From: Comamonas granuli NBRC 101663
GTDB taxonomy: Bacteria; Pseudomonadota; Gammaproteobacteria; Burkholderiales; Burkholderiaceae_C
Direction of reading: 5' to 3'
NCBI RefSeq assembly: GCF_000739995.1
Contig: NZ_BBJX01000010.1
Coordinates: 62,001 to 126,000, forward strand
DNA: 64,000 nt
Part shown: positions 29,380 to 37,896 of the stretch, piece by piece
Numbering within the stretch: the stretch's first letter is position 1
How the letters are laid out: every line of letters begins with the position of its first letter
The notes under the pieces: model-generated
Database searches by the model: none
What the model was told of the DNA's origin: nothing
Seen by the model: only the letters and a program-made list of their open reading frames with translations
Translations under genes and position numbers: made by a program

Positions 29380-30305
29380 ACACAGACCAACGCAATTTCC
29401 TGCTGGCCGAGCGCGAAACCGTTAAGCGGATGTTGGCAAAAACGCCTGCCACGGCACTCCTGACCCGAATGAGCGACGAAGCGCGGCTGCGTAATATCGA
29501 AGCCGAACTGGCAGCTTTGCCTGCGGACGGGCGCAGTCCTGCTCGTGCCCGCCTGACCTTCAACGGCCTGCCGGTGATCGGCAGCCACGGCATCTTTGCC
29601 GACTTCGGCATGAAGGCCGTAAGCAGCTTCACCGACGCGGTGGCGACCGTGGCGGCATCCCTGTCCGCGCCTTTGGCGGCGATGGGCCCGATTCCCAACC
29701 GCGACCAGAACCAGTTGCTGATCACCAACACCGCTGTCGGCTCGTTTGGTTTCGAATTGGAGGAATACCGCGCGCAGGAACTGCTGGATGACGAAAGCGC
29801 CGTCGCCGTCGCGTTGGATCGCACCCAGAGCCTGTTGCAAGCCACACTGGGACAGGACGACGAACTGGCCGACATCGCCTCGGAAACAGACCCTCGCGCG
29901 TTGGACAAGGTGCGTGGTTTCCTGCGCGTGCTGGCCGACAACGAAGCCATCTGCACCCTGCAATACGGCGACAAGGCCATGCGCTTCGCCGACCCCGGAC
30001 AGGTGCGGCGCAGTCTGGATCGTCTGGCCGCCGACAACCTGCGCGAAAGTCAGGAAACGCTAGAGGGCGAATTCGTCGGCGTGCTGCCGGTGGCGCGCAG
30101 CTTCGAGTTCAAGCTGTCAGGCAGCGACGAAATCGTGCGCGGCAAAATTTCGCCCAAAGTGGGCGACGTGGGAATGCTCAATGATCATCTGCATCAGCGT
30201 GTTCGCGTTGAGGCTATGCGAACGCAGGTTGGCAATGGCCGCCCGCGCTTCCTCCTGACACATATTCCACAATGGGCTGCGGGTGCTGCGCCTGCAAGCA
30301 GTTGA
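29376..30305 (+). CDS. Partner of the DUF6932 protein, unknown function
   Basis: A 309-residue protein translated by ATGA overlap with the DUF6932 gene. The amino third is helical (NFLLAERETVKRMLAKTPATALLTRMSDEARLRNIEAEL, in parts), followed by a beta-rich segment (RARLTFNGLPVIGSHGIFADF) and a mixed end (FEFKLSGSDEIVRGKISPKVG). I recognise no catalytic motif. It is always expected beside its small partner; antitoxin, chaperone or sensor roles are all possible. A terminator lies about 210 bases downstream. Confidence 0.6.
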   Translation: MNTDQRNFLLAERETVKRMLAKTPATALLTRMSDEARLRNIEAELAALPADGRSPARARLTFNGLPVIGSHGIFADFGMKAVSSFTDAVATVAASLSAPLAAMGPIPNRDQNQLLITNTAVGSFGFELEEYRAQELLDDESAVAVALDRTQSLLQATLGQDDELADIASETDPRALDKVRGFLRVLADNEAICTLQYGDKAMRFADPGQVRRSLDRLAADNLRESQETLEGEFVGVLPVARSFEFKLSGSDEIVRGKISPKVGDVGMLNDHLHQRVRVEAMRTQVGNGRPRFLLTHIPQWAAGAAPASS

Positions 30306-30792
30306 AGGTGAATTAACGCGAGAGCGCAGGCGCTGTCAACAGGCAGTGACGCCAAGTCCTCGGCACGACATTCGTGCTGATTTAGCACAATGGGCGCATC
30401 AGCGGGTCACGCATATGTCCCTGCTCTTTACGCAGAAACCCACTCCTATGGGGACGTTTCGGCATGGTTGAAGATAACGGGTTCACGGTTCCGGTAGAAT
30501 CCACCACCACTATTCAGCGCCCAACCGTTCTCGGTTGGGCGTTTTCATTTGCGGGTTCGGCGCACCACGCGGGCTTCCGGGCCGTTCTGCGTGTGCCAGC
30601 CGTTCCGAGCACGGGCGGCATGACCCGCCCGGTTCGCCCCTGTTCCGCCCTATCTTCTCTCGAAACCTGCGCCAACTTCTTCGCCGTGGCACACGCAGAC
30701 GGTGTTGTTCGTCAGCCACTTGTGCGTGTGCCGACGGGAATGGTTGGCTCACGGGTTTGCACGAGCAGAGTGGAACGGCAACGGCCTCAGAG
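30306..30792. other. Gene-poor stretch between DUF6932 pair and DUF2188
   Basis: About 490 bases without a convincing gene. The only clear structure is the terminator hairpin at 30518-30546. The remainder has scattered GC-rich dyads but no tRNA, promoter pair or repeat that I could support. It may be the scar of the lost hsdR gene or neighbouring DNA. Confidence 0.5.
30518..30546 (+). terminator. Intrinsic terminator
   Basis: A perfect 10-bp stem CGCCCAACCG/CGGTTGGGCG with loop TTCT, followed by TTTTC. It would end transcription of the DUF6932 pair. A TAGAAT box at 30495-30500 has no -35 partner at proper spacing. Confidence 0.7.
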
Positions 30793-31023
30793 TCAGCCCT
30801 TGGGCGGGAACGGATCGTCACCGTAGCTGTTGCGCTCACGGATTTGCCCATCACGCCCTTGGATGAACATCTCACTCTGCTGGTTGATGGCGATGCCCCG
30901 CGCACGGTCAATCGCCTCTTGCTGCGTGTCGTGGACGGAGGTGAGGCGATCGTTGCCTTCTCCCCGCACACCCCACTGATCGCCACCGTTGATGGGTACA
31001 ACCCATTGGTTCTTTCCGCTCAT
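30793..31023 (-). CDS. DUF2188-domain protein
   Basis: A 76-residue protein of the DUF2188 type: KNQWVVPINGGDQWGVRGEG, then HDTQQEAIDRARGIAINQQSE and IQGRDGQIRERNSYGDDPFPP, which is the usual hallmark end of the family. The ATG at 31023 was chosen because the family begins about there; the longer upstream frame is not protein-like. Function unknown; such proteins are common in accessory regions. It is the last of three - strand genes but is separated from the next by 74 bases. Confidence 0.75.
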   Translation of the reverse strand: MSGKNQWVVPINGGDQWGVRGEGNDRLTSVHDTQQEAIDRARGIAINQQSEMFIQGRDGQIRERNSYGDDPFPPKG

Positions 31024-31097
31024 TTCAAGCACTCCAAAAAATTGAAAAGGACAGACTCTTGAAGTCGGCGCGAGCCCAGGCGCTTCAGGCATGGAAC

Positions 31098-32093
31098 TCA
31101 TGTCATGAACGTCCCCTCCTTTCCCGATGTTTGGCGTAGGGACGCCGACGCGCCCGCCGCGCACGGCATCGAATACATGCCTGCGCGCTTCTGCGTGACC
31201 ACGAGCGCACCGTAGGCCGCATGCTGCGCCGCAGGCTCCGGCTTGCCCTTGTCCTTCGCCTTGATCTTGAACAGATCGCTCGGCTTGGCGCTGTCCAGCC
31301 CGGCGCGCGGCATGATCCGATCCGCCGTCGTGGCTTCCCCCTTGAATGACCACAGTGACTCGAACACCTTGGCCTGACCGTCGGTGAACTGGATCGGCGC
31401 GCTGCTGATGTCAGGCAGCGTCGCCCACTTGAAGTCCGCCGAGAACGGCCCGTTCACCGGCGTGGCCGGATCGGCGACCGCTGGCGTCATGGATGGTGCC
31501 GGCGTGCCGAGGAGCGTGATGCTGCCGCCATAGAAAGTGAAGCGTTCTTCCAGCACCAGCCACTCGATGCCCGTGCCGAAGGGCGAGCCGCGCGTTGCGC
31601 TTGGCCTCGGCGTGATCACCCGGATGTCGCCGCCCGCCACGCGCACGCGATCCAGCAACGCGGGTTCGTGCAGCACCCGTGTCAGGTCGCGGGCCAGCAG
31701 GACGGGCGAACGGCGGGCATCGCCGAGCCGCCACACGCCGCCGCCCAGATCATCGACGCCGTCGCGGCTTTCGATGCCGAGCGCGAGGCGCATTTTCTGG
31801 CGCAACCAGTCCTCGTCCAAGGCAAACGCCGCACCGTCATTCGCTTCGACGGCCACCGGCCCGCAGTCCGGGCATCGGCACATGCGCCCGCCGCGACCAT
31901 CGCCCCACACCTGCGCCCGATGCTGCTGACAGTGCGGGCAGAGCACGAACGACTGATCCACGACCGTCGGCTTGACCGCCTTGCCGAGGAGGGTCAGCGC
32001 CGCAGCCTCATGCAGCGACAGCGTGGCGCGCAGCACGGGCGTGCCGCCCGCGAACAGGCGGCAGACCAAGGCCCAGGCGTCGTGCGCCGCCAT
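31098..32093 (-). CDS. Uncharacterised protein with a double zinc motif
   Basis: A 331-residue protein. Residues 45-85 show CPHCQQH...CRCPDCG, a four-cysteine zinc ribbon, after a helical start (AWALVCRLFAGGTPVLRATLSL). The middle is a mixed region with GGGVWRLGDARRSPVLLARDL and a beta-rich part. The last 40 residues read less well (Ala/Gly-rich). It follows the 32097-33332 gene after 3 bases on the same strand, so the two form an operon. No family was recognised. Confidence 0.6.
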   Translation of the reverse strand: MAAHDAWALVCRLFAGGTPVLRATLSLHEAAALTLLGKAVKPTVVDQSFVLCPHCQQHRAQVWGDGRGGRMCRCPDCGPVAVEANDGAAFALDEDWLRQKMRLALGIESRDGVDDLGGGVWRLGDARRSPVLLARDLTRVLHEPALLDRVRVAGGDIRVITPRPSATRGSPFGTGIEWLVLEERFTFYGGSITLLGTPAPSMTPAVADPATPVNGPFSADFKWATLPDISSAPIQFTDGQAKVFESLWSFKGEATTADRIMPRAGLDSAKPSDLFKIKAKDKGKPEPAAQHAAYGALVVTQKRAGMYSMPCAAGASASLRQTSGKEGTFMT

Positions 32094-32096
32094 CGA

Positions 32097-33332
32097 TCAG
32101 TCCTCGATCACCGGCGACGAACTGATCGCATCCGCTTCCGGCGGCACTTCGTGCGCGCTCAGGGTCTGGCCCTTCTGCAAGATGCCCACCGCGACGAGAT
32201 AGCCCTCCAGTTGCGCCTGCATCTTGGCGTCGAACTTGTGCAGGTTCAGCCGCCCCTTGCTGGTCACCTCGATGGTGACCACCTTGGCGCGCGTGCGGCC
32301 CGGCTCGGGCGGATAGTAGAGATTGACCTGCGCCGCCGTCACTGCCCATTTGCCTTCCAGCGGGCCGGGCAGCTTCTCTTTCAGCAGCTCATGCACGGAG
32401 CGTTGCTGGCTGGACTGCATCGCGGTGCATTCGATCTTCAGCGCGGTGTCCGGGCTGAGGAGCGTGAGCGCCTTCAGCTGCACCATCGAGAAACCGTCCT
32501 CGAACGCCTCCGGCGCGTCGAAGCCAGTGCGCAGCATCGACAAATCCAGCGTCGGTGACTTGATCCGGTGCGCGCTCGCCTTGACGCCCAGCACATGCTC
32601 GGCGAAGGCCTCGACCAGCATCTGTTGGTATTTCTGGCCGCCCCGCACCAGCGTGCGCACCACGCCGGTGGTCTTGGCGTACTCCAGCACCATGTGGATG
32701 TTGGGGTTGCCGACGCGGCGCTTGAGGGTCGAACCCTCGAACTCCAGCCGTAGCATGGCCATATCCTTGACGTGGACGGTCAGCAGGAACACGCCGGGAC
32801 TGCGTTCAACCAGATGCGCCACGCTGCTGTCACCGCACTGCATCTCGCGCTTGTAGAAGGCCGAGATCGCGTTGCGCAGTGCAGCCAGATTGTGGTCAGC
32901 GCCGTTCGGCTGGCGCTTCAGGCCCAGATCGTATTGCTGCGTCTGCGGACCGTGGTGCTCCCAGAAGCTGAAGTCGTAGGCGCGCTCGAACAGCGCCGGG
33001 TGGTTGACGTACAGCCAGAACGAGCGGTGGATGTCGCTGCCGCACAGCGTCAGTCCTGCCAGCGCGGCGCCGTCCGCCACCACGGCCTCGAACATCGCCT
33101 GCTTGCCCGCCGCGTCGCCCAGCTGAACGCTGGCCATGAGGTTGGCGATCATCTGGTCGCGGGCTGCGGTGTCGGGCCAGACTTTGACCGCCTCCACCAA
33201 GAATTGGCTGGTTTCCGGCGTGTCTTCCCACACGAACCCGTGCGGCACGGGCAGACCGTGCGAGGTCAGGAAGTCGCGCAGCGTGGCATCCACCGGCAGC
33301 TCGAGCATCACGTCGACAAAGGTTTTCTTCAT
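32097..33332 (-). CDS. Uncharacterised protein, large, operon with a zinc-ribbon protein
   Basis: A 411-residue protein with no recognised family. It reads as a well-folded protein: MLELPVDATLRDFLTSHGLPVPHGF at the start, then LFERAYDFSFWEHHGPQTQ, VFLLTVHVKDMAMLRLEFEG, and VKASAHRIKSPTLDLSMLR. There is no membrane segment or evident catalytic motif. It starts 243 bases from the oppositely oriented HTH gene at 33576, and the gap holds repeated ATCTCGT sites, so the HTH protein may control both directions. It is co-transcribed with the 31098 gene. Confidence 0.6.
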   Translation of the reverse strand: MKKTFVDVMLELPVDATLRDFLTSHGLPVPHGFVWEDTPETSQFLVEAVKVWPDTAARDQMIANLMASVQLGDAAGKQAMFEAVVADGAALAGLTLCGSDIHRSFWLYVNHPALFERAYDFSFWEHHGPQTQQYDLGLKRQPNGADHNLAALRNAISAFYKREMQCGDSSVAHLVERSPGVFLLTVHVKDMAMLRLEFEGSTLKRRVGNPNIHMVLEYAKTTGVVRTLVRGGQKYQQMLVEAFAEHVLGVKASAHRIKSPTLDLSMLRTGFDAPEAFEDGFSMVQLKALTLLSPDTALKIECTAMQSSQQRSVHELLKEKLPGPLEGKWAVTAAQVNLYYPPEPGRTRAKVVTIEVTSKGRLNLHKFDAKMQAQLEGYLVAVGILQKGQTLSAHEVPPEADAISSSPVIED

Positions 33333-33417
33333 CTTGTTCGTCCTTTCTGGATCGGCGTCGGAGGTCTGCGACCGGGAATCGGGCTGCTTGGGCCAGCGAC
33401 AGGGTTACTGAACACGC

Positions 33418-33540
33418 ATCTCGTGTAAGTAAAGCAACGAGATACAAGCGATTCTGCCCCTCAGATTCCCGCTTGTCAATCAACGGGGCACATCTAGACC
33501 TAGCTGGTATCTCGTGGCTATACTATCGGTCTAGCTTCCA
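33418..33540. promoter_or_regulatory. Divergent control region with ATCTCGT repeats
   Basis: ATCTCGT at 33418-33424, its complement ACGAGAT at 33437-33443, and GTATCTCGT at 33509-33517 (the exact inverse of 33437-33445) are three copies of one half-site. CTAGACC and GGTCTAG frame a further dyad about 33493-33534. A possible promoter for the HTH gene is TAGACC, 18 bases, TATACT. The arrangement suits a repressor acting on both the - strand pair and the HTH/ImmA pair. Confidence 0.5.
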
Positions 33541-33575
33541 TTCACTGACTGTTTTTCCACTACAGGAGCATCGCC

Positions 33576-33917
33576 ATGGCTTCGGCGTTCGGAACACGCC
33601 TGCGGCGCTTGCGCGAGGCGAAGAAGTTGACCTTGCAACAGGTGGCCGACGCGGTCGGCTGCACCAAGGCATACATCTGGGAACTGGAGATGAAGGACGG
33701 GCAGCGTCCGTCCGCAGAGCGGATTCAGGCGATAGCCAAGGTGCTGGGCGTGACGATGGAGGATGTGATGGGCACGCCCATGCAGCAGGCACCCGAAGCC
33801 AGTCCCGAGGACGTGGCCTTCTTCCGCGAGTACGCCGGGATGACGGACGAAGAGAAGGATCGCTACCGGAAGGCGCTCAAAATCATGTTCCCCGACAAGG
33901 GCGACGGCGGGGACTGA
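33576..33917 (+). CDS. XRE-family helix-turn-helix regulator
   Basis: A 113-residue protein. Residues 6-62 are a XRE helix-turn-helix: TRLRRLREAKKLTLQQVADAVG, then CTKAYIWELEMKDGQRPSAE and IQAIAKVLGVTMEDVMG. The acidic carboxyl part (SPEDVAFFREYAGMTDEEKDRYRKAL) may bind the protease encoded next. An AGGAG site lies 6 bases before ATG. Paired with ImmA/IrrE immediately downstream, it resembles phage and ICE repressor-antirepressor pairs in which the protease cleaves the repressor. Confidence 0.82.
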   Translation: MASAFGTRLRRLREAKKLTLQQVADAVGCTKAYIWELEMKDGQRPSAERIQAIAKVLGVTMEDVMGTPMQQAPEASPEDVAFFREYAGMTDEEKDRYRKALKIMFPDKGDGGD

Positions 33918-33920
33918 GGA

Positions 33921-34856
33921 TTGAGCGCGCCGCAAGCTCTCACTGGCTCCATTGCCGCCAGCACCGTCCTGAAGTGGTTGCGGGCGTATCACCGTGAGAG
34001 CGGCATGCCCGATGCCGTCGATCTGGACATCCTGCGCCAGATGCTGCCAACCACGCCCTACGGCAAGGACGTGCGGGAGATCAAGGCACCGATGGTGCTC
34101 GACGTCGACAGCTGCGAAGGCATGCTGGTGCGCAACCCGAAGGACGTCGCCGAGTGGGGCATCTTCTACAACGGCAAGGCCAGTCCGGAGCGCCGACGCT
34201 TCACCATCGCCCACGAGCTGGGGCACCTCATCCTGCATCGCGGTCAGCAGCAGAGTTTCAACTGCGACAAGGAAAGCGTCTACTCCGGCATCGACACCAT
34301 CCGTACCATCGAGCGTGAAGCCGACGACTTCGCCAGCAACCTCCTGATGCCCGGCGATCTGCTGCGCGACTGGATTTCGAACCAGCGCATCGACCTGCGC
34401 GTCCTCAGCGCCATCGCCAAGCGGTTCCAGGTTTCGTTCGAGGCTCTGTGCATCCGCTTCATCAAGTTCACCACGCAGCGCGCGATCCTCGTCTATTGGG
34501 ACAACGGCTTCGTGAAGTACGAATGGCGCAGCAGCAGTGCCATCAAGACGCGGGCGCGCATCCGGCGCACTGACGATCCGCAGGAACCACTGCCGGGCAC
34601 GCTGGCCGCCGACGCCAGCGTCACACAGGAATGGGATGGCACGGAGATGTCGGCCGCGATCTGGTGCCCGGAGGAGGCACAGCACATGAAGCTGCGCGAG
34701 TTCAAGCACAGCTTCGGCGCGCGTGATCGCGTCCTCACACTGCTGCTGCTCGAAAGCGCCGAACCGCGCTCATGGGATCGGTCGTGGCAGGACGGCGAGA
34801 GTTTCGACAGCTACGATCAATTCGTCTCGAGCGGGCAGTTGCCGGATCGGCGATAG
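33921..34856 (+). CDS. ImmA/IrrE-family metalloprotease
   Basis: A 311-residue zinc protease. The active-site motif is FTIAHELGHLILHRG, with H98-E99-x2-H102, and the third ligand is expected in IEREADDFASNLLMP (E131 or E133). The carboxyl part (FGARDRVLTLLLLES) is a separate domain. The likely start is the TTG at 33921, three bases after the HTH stop, as there is no ATG in a fitting place. ImmA-type enzymes cut the partnering XRE repressor on a DNA-damage or infection signal. So transcription of adjacent genes, including the nuclease after it, may be inducible. Confidence 0.82.
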   Translation: MSAPQALTGSIAASTVLKWLRAYHRESGMPDAVDLDILRQMLPTTPYGKDVREIKAPMVLDVDSCEGMLVRNPKDVAEWGIFYNGKASPERRRFTIAHELGHLILHRGQQQSFNCDKESVYSGIDTIRTIEREADDFASNLLMPGDLLRDWISNQRIDLRVLSAIAKRFQVSFEALCIRFIKFTTQRAILVYWDNGFVKYEWRSSSAIKTRARIRRTDDPQEPLPGTLAADASVTQEWDGTEMSAAIWCPEEAQHMKLREFKHSFGARDRVLTLLLLESAEPRSWDRSWQDGESFDSYDQFVSSGQLPDRR

Positions 34857-34882
34857 TTTTGAACGAATCAGGAAAAAAGAAA

Positions 34883-36718
34883 ATGGCCCGCATCGAGAAC
34901 CACAAATACAGCATCGAGGAAGCCTTCAGGGAGTGCTTCTACATCGTGCCGGACTACCAGCGCGAGTACGTCTGGACGGATAAGGAAGTGCATCAGTTGC
35001 TCGAAGACATCGACGAGCAGATCGATGCGGGGACGACGCGGGAATACTTCATCGGCACCGTGCTGGTGTCGCCGACCGACCAGAAGAACCACTACGAGGT
35101 CATCGACGGCCAGCAACGCCTGACCACGTTCTTCCTGCTGCTTTGCGCTCTCAAGCATCTGTTTCAAGGAGAGCCACAGCGGCAGACCGTCAGCGGCCTG
35201 ATCTCGACCAGCTACACGGACAGCGACGGGGAAACGCGAACCAGCTTGAAGCTGGAGCCGCGTTACGAAAACGCGGGCGAGGTCGTCACGAAGTTGGTGG
35301 AACTCGACGCAGATCCTCAAACCGCGCGGGCGGGCATTCAGTCGGCGGGCATCGCCAGCTTCGGATCGCTGGAGAACTTGGTCAGCGCCTACAGCACGCT
35401 GTACCGCTACCTGAAGGACAACTACGAGGACGCGCCCAAGCTGAAGAAGTATTGGGGCTATCTGGCCAACAACGTGGTGTTCATCCAGATCTCCACGGAC
35501 GTGAGCAGCGCCCTGAAAATCTTCGAGACCATCAACGAGCGTGGCGTCGGCCTCAACCCGATGGACTTGCTCAAGAACCTGCTGTTCACGCAGGTGAAGC
35601 AGGCGCAGTTCACCCAGCTCAAGGATGAGTGGAAGAAGATCACCAAGCCGCTGGAGAAGGAAAAGGAAAAGCCACTGCGCTTTCTGCGCTACTTCCTGAT
35701 GGCGAACTACGTCATCAAGAACGACCGTGGCGACGCCGTGGTGCGCGAGGACGAAATCTACGACTGGTTCGTGGACAAGGACAACGCGGCGCTGTGCGAC
35801 TACGCCAACAAGCCCTTCGAGTTCGTCCGCAAGGTCATCCGCAACGTCGAGCACTATCTCGCGTTCTCGAACGGGCTGGGCAACGACGGCAAGCCCAGCC
35901 TTGCGATGGACAGCCTCAAGCGACTGGCGGGCGGTGCCTTCAGCTTGCACTACGTCCTGCTCTTGGCTGCGGCCAATTTCCCGAAGCCGCTGTTCGACCA
36001 CTTCGTGGCGCAGTTGGAGAGCTTTCTCTTCTACTACATCTTCACCAAGACGCCGACCAAAGATCTGGAGCGCAGCTTCTCCCAATGGGCTGACGAGCTG
36101 CGCGCGATTGCCGCCGCCACCGACCCAGTCAAGCAGAAGGTACAGCTCAATGCCTTCATCGCCGACCGTTTCGACACAAATATGGCCGGGAAGTCGCAGG
36201 AGCTGGTCGATGCGCTGCGGCGCTTCACGCTGTATTCGATGCAGCAGTACCGCACGCGCTATTTGCTGGCGCGACTGACGCAGCACGTCGAGATGGCTTT
36301 CAGCGGCTTGAAGACGCCGGGCAGCTTGGAGCCGTTCACCAAGCTGGAGATCGAACACATCCTGCCCGACAACCCAACGGCTGAACTGCGTGGGAAATGG
36401 GCCACCGAGAATCCCGGCACAGCCTACGACGACTACAAGAACCGGCTGGGCAACCTGACCTTGCTGGAGAAGCCCATCAACATCGTCGCGGGCAACGATT
36501 TCTACACGGAGAAGCAGGCGGAGTACCGAAAGAGCGGCAACTATCTGACCCGAAGCCTGGTTGAACTGACCAGCGTCGGGCAGAACACGTCGATATCCAG
36601 AATCAACGAGAAGCTGAAGGCGTTTCCTGCTTGGGACGCCAAGGCCATCGAGGCTCGCCACGGGCTGCTGATCACTTTGGCGCAGGATGTCTGGAAGACG
36701 TCGCCCATCGACGTCTGA
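34883..36718 (+). CDS. GmrSD-type DUF262/DUF1524 nuclease
   Basis: A 611-residue protein with both halves of GmrSD-like enzymes. The DUF262 part has VPDYQREYVWTDKE (QR-x-Y-x-W, 25-31) and YEVIDGQQRLTTFF (DGQQR at 75-79), a nucleotide-dependent ParB-like fold. The DUF1524 part has FTKLEIEHILPDNP (H492) and NRLGNLTLLEKPINIVAGN, an HNH-like nuclease. This group includes type IV restriction enzymes that cut modified phage DNA. Start at ATG 34883 with AGGAAAA before it. It follows the ImmA gene after 26 bases. Confidence 0.87.
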   Translation: MARIENHKYSIEEAFRECFYIVPDYQREYVWTDKEVHQLLEDIDEQIDAGTTREYFIGTVLVSPTDQKNHYEVIDGQQRLTTFFLLLCALKHLFQGEPQRQTVSGLISTSYTDSDGETRTSLKLEPRYENAGEVVTKLVELDADPQTARAGIQSAGIASFGSLENLVSAYSTLYRYLKDNYEDAPKLKKYWGYLANNVVFIQISTDVSSALKIFETINERGVGLNPMDLLKNLLFTQVKQAQFTQLKDEWKKITKPLEKEKEKPLRFLRYFLMANYVIKNDRGDAVVREDEIYDWFVDKDNAALCDYANKPFEFVRKVIRNVEHYLAFSNGLGNDGKPSLAMDSLKRLAGGAFSLHYVLLLAAANFPKPLFDHFVAQLESFLFYYIFTKTPTKDLERSFSQWADELRAIAAATDPVKQKVQLNAFIADRFDTNMAGKSQELVDALRRFTLYSMQQYRTRYLLARLTQHVEMAFSGLKTPGSLEPFTKLEIEHILPDNPTAELRGKWATENPGTAYDDYKNRLGNLTLLEKPINIVAGNDFYTEKQAEYRKSGNYLTRSLVELTSVGQNTSISRINEKLKAFPAWDAKAIEARHGLLITLAQDVWKTSPIDV

Positions 36719-36742
36719 TCGGTAATCGCGGTCGATCCATAC

Positions 36743-37594
36743 ATGACGACATTGCCCGCTGATGACGCGCTGCCGATGCAGCAACGTGAGGTTCAGCGAT
36801 TGCTGGGGCGCTGCCTGCTGCGTCTGCAGCAGTACGAGAAGTTGATGAAAGCCATCGTGGCCCACCACGAAATCTCGGCTGCTGGATCACCGCTGGCGTC
36901 GAATCAGGAGCAGCGCATCGCGGATGCCGCCAGCAAAACGCTGGGCACCTTGGTCGGCACACTCCTCGGTTCGTATGTCACCACCGATGAGGTGGAGGAT
37001 GCTTCCGAGCCCGATGCACGCGACGACATCATCTCGTTCAAGGTAAAGATGAGCCTGCGCATGTCGGCCGAGGATTACGACAGGACGCAGAATGACTTGA
37101 AGGAACTGGTGCTGCTACGGAACAACCTGGTGCACCATTTCATCGACCAGCACGACCTTTGGAGCCTGGACGGATGCCGTGGCGCGCATGACACCCTGAC
37201 GGTCGCCTACGGTCGCATCGATCAGCGCTTCGAGCAACTGCGGGGCTGGGCCGAGCACATGGATCAGGCCCGACGTTTGGCGGCGGAATTCGCCCAGTCC
37301 GATGCCTTTCACGATCTGGTGATCCACGGCATCGCGCCGGATGGTTCGGTGGATTGGCCTGCCGCAGGGATCGTGCGCGCGCTGCGGGAAGCCACCGCTG
37401 AATTGGCCGTCGAGGGCTGGACGCCGGTTGCCTCGGCAGGACGCTGGATCGCAGAGCGGCTCCCTGAACACCTGCCCGCCAAGTACGGCTGCAGCAGTTG
37501 GCGGCAGGTCGTGCACGAATCTCGCCTGTTCGAGCTTCGATATCGTGATGCGGGCGGCCAGCGCGCGGCTTGGTATCGGCCCAAACAAGCATAG
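36743..37594 (+). CDS. HEPN-like plus OST-HTH/LOTUS domain protein
   Basis: A 283-residue protein. The first 180 residues are helical with R126-x4-H131 in LVLLRNNLVHHFID, the HEPN RNase-type motif. Residues 205-280 match an OST-HTH/LOTUS domain (VDWPAAGIVRALREATAELA, then GWTPVASAGRWIAERLP and CSSWRQVVHESRLFELRYR), which binds RNA or G-rich structures. The combination suggests an RNA-targeting factor. The gene starts 24 bases after the GmrSD gene and could be its partner, an arrangement I do not know as a described system. Confidence 0.75.
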   Translation: MTTLPADDALPMQQREVQRLLGRCLLRLQQYEKLMKAIVAHHEISAAGSPLASNQEQRIADAASKTLGTLVGTLLGSYVTTDEVEDASEPDARDDIISFKVKMSLRMSAEDYDRTQNDLKELVLLRNNLVHHFIDQHDLWSLDGCRGAHDTLTVAYGRIDQRFEQLRGWAEHMDQARRLAAEFAQSDAFHDLVIHGIAPDGSVDWPAAGIVRALREATAELAVEGWTPVASAGRWIAERLPEHLPAKYGCSSWRQVVHESRLFELRYRDAGGQRAAWYRPKQA

Positions 37595-37683
37595 CGCCAG
37601 CCCCGCTCACACCCGCTAAATCACGTTACGCGAAGTGCCCTCGGTTAATAGCATGAGCAGCGTTTTCCATCGAAACGCCTGCC

Positions 37684-37896
37684 ATGTCCGAACTCGAACC
37701 CATCTCCATTTCCCCGCCGTCTGACCGACCCCGGCACGCGCATCAGGAAATCGCCGATCTGCTGGCCGCAGCACTGCTGCGCCTGCGCGCGCGTCCGCCG
37801 CGCGACCCCAAAAACAGCGAGTGCGTTCGCCTTGGCTTCTCCCGCCAACAGCGCGTGAATGCGAACCCCGATCACCACCACGGAGTTCGCCCATGA
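37684..37896 (+). CDS. Small conserved protein of the integration module
   Basis: A 70-residue protein. Its middle (HAHQEIADLLAAALLRLRARPP) is one amphipathic helix, flanked by disordered Pro/Arg-rich ends (RLGFSRQQRVNANPDHH). Such short genes recur just upstream of DUF2924 and recombinase genes in phages. The stop overlaps the DUF2924 start by 4 bases. No function is known. Confidence 0.6.
   Translation: MSELEPISISPPSDRPRHAHQEIADLLAAALLRLRARPPRDPKNSECVRLGFSRQQRVNANPDHHHGVRP

Noticed and set aside
30472-30546. Small RNA from a TAGAAT box to the hairpin at 30518
   Set aside because: No -35 box at 16-18 bases; the hairpin is sufficiently explained as the terminator of the DUF6932 pair.
34868-36868. 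A 666-codon open frame on the - strand
   Set aside because: Antisense to the GmrSD-type gene with its DGQQR and HNH motifs; Leu/Gln/Val-rich shadow.
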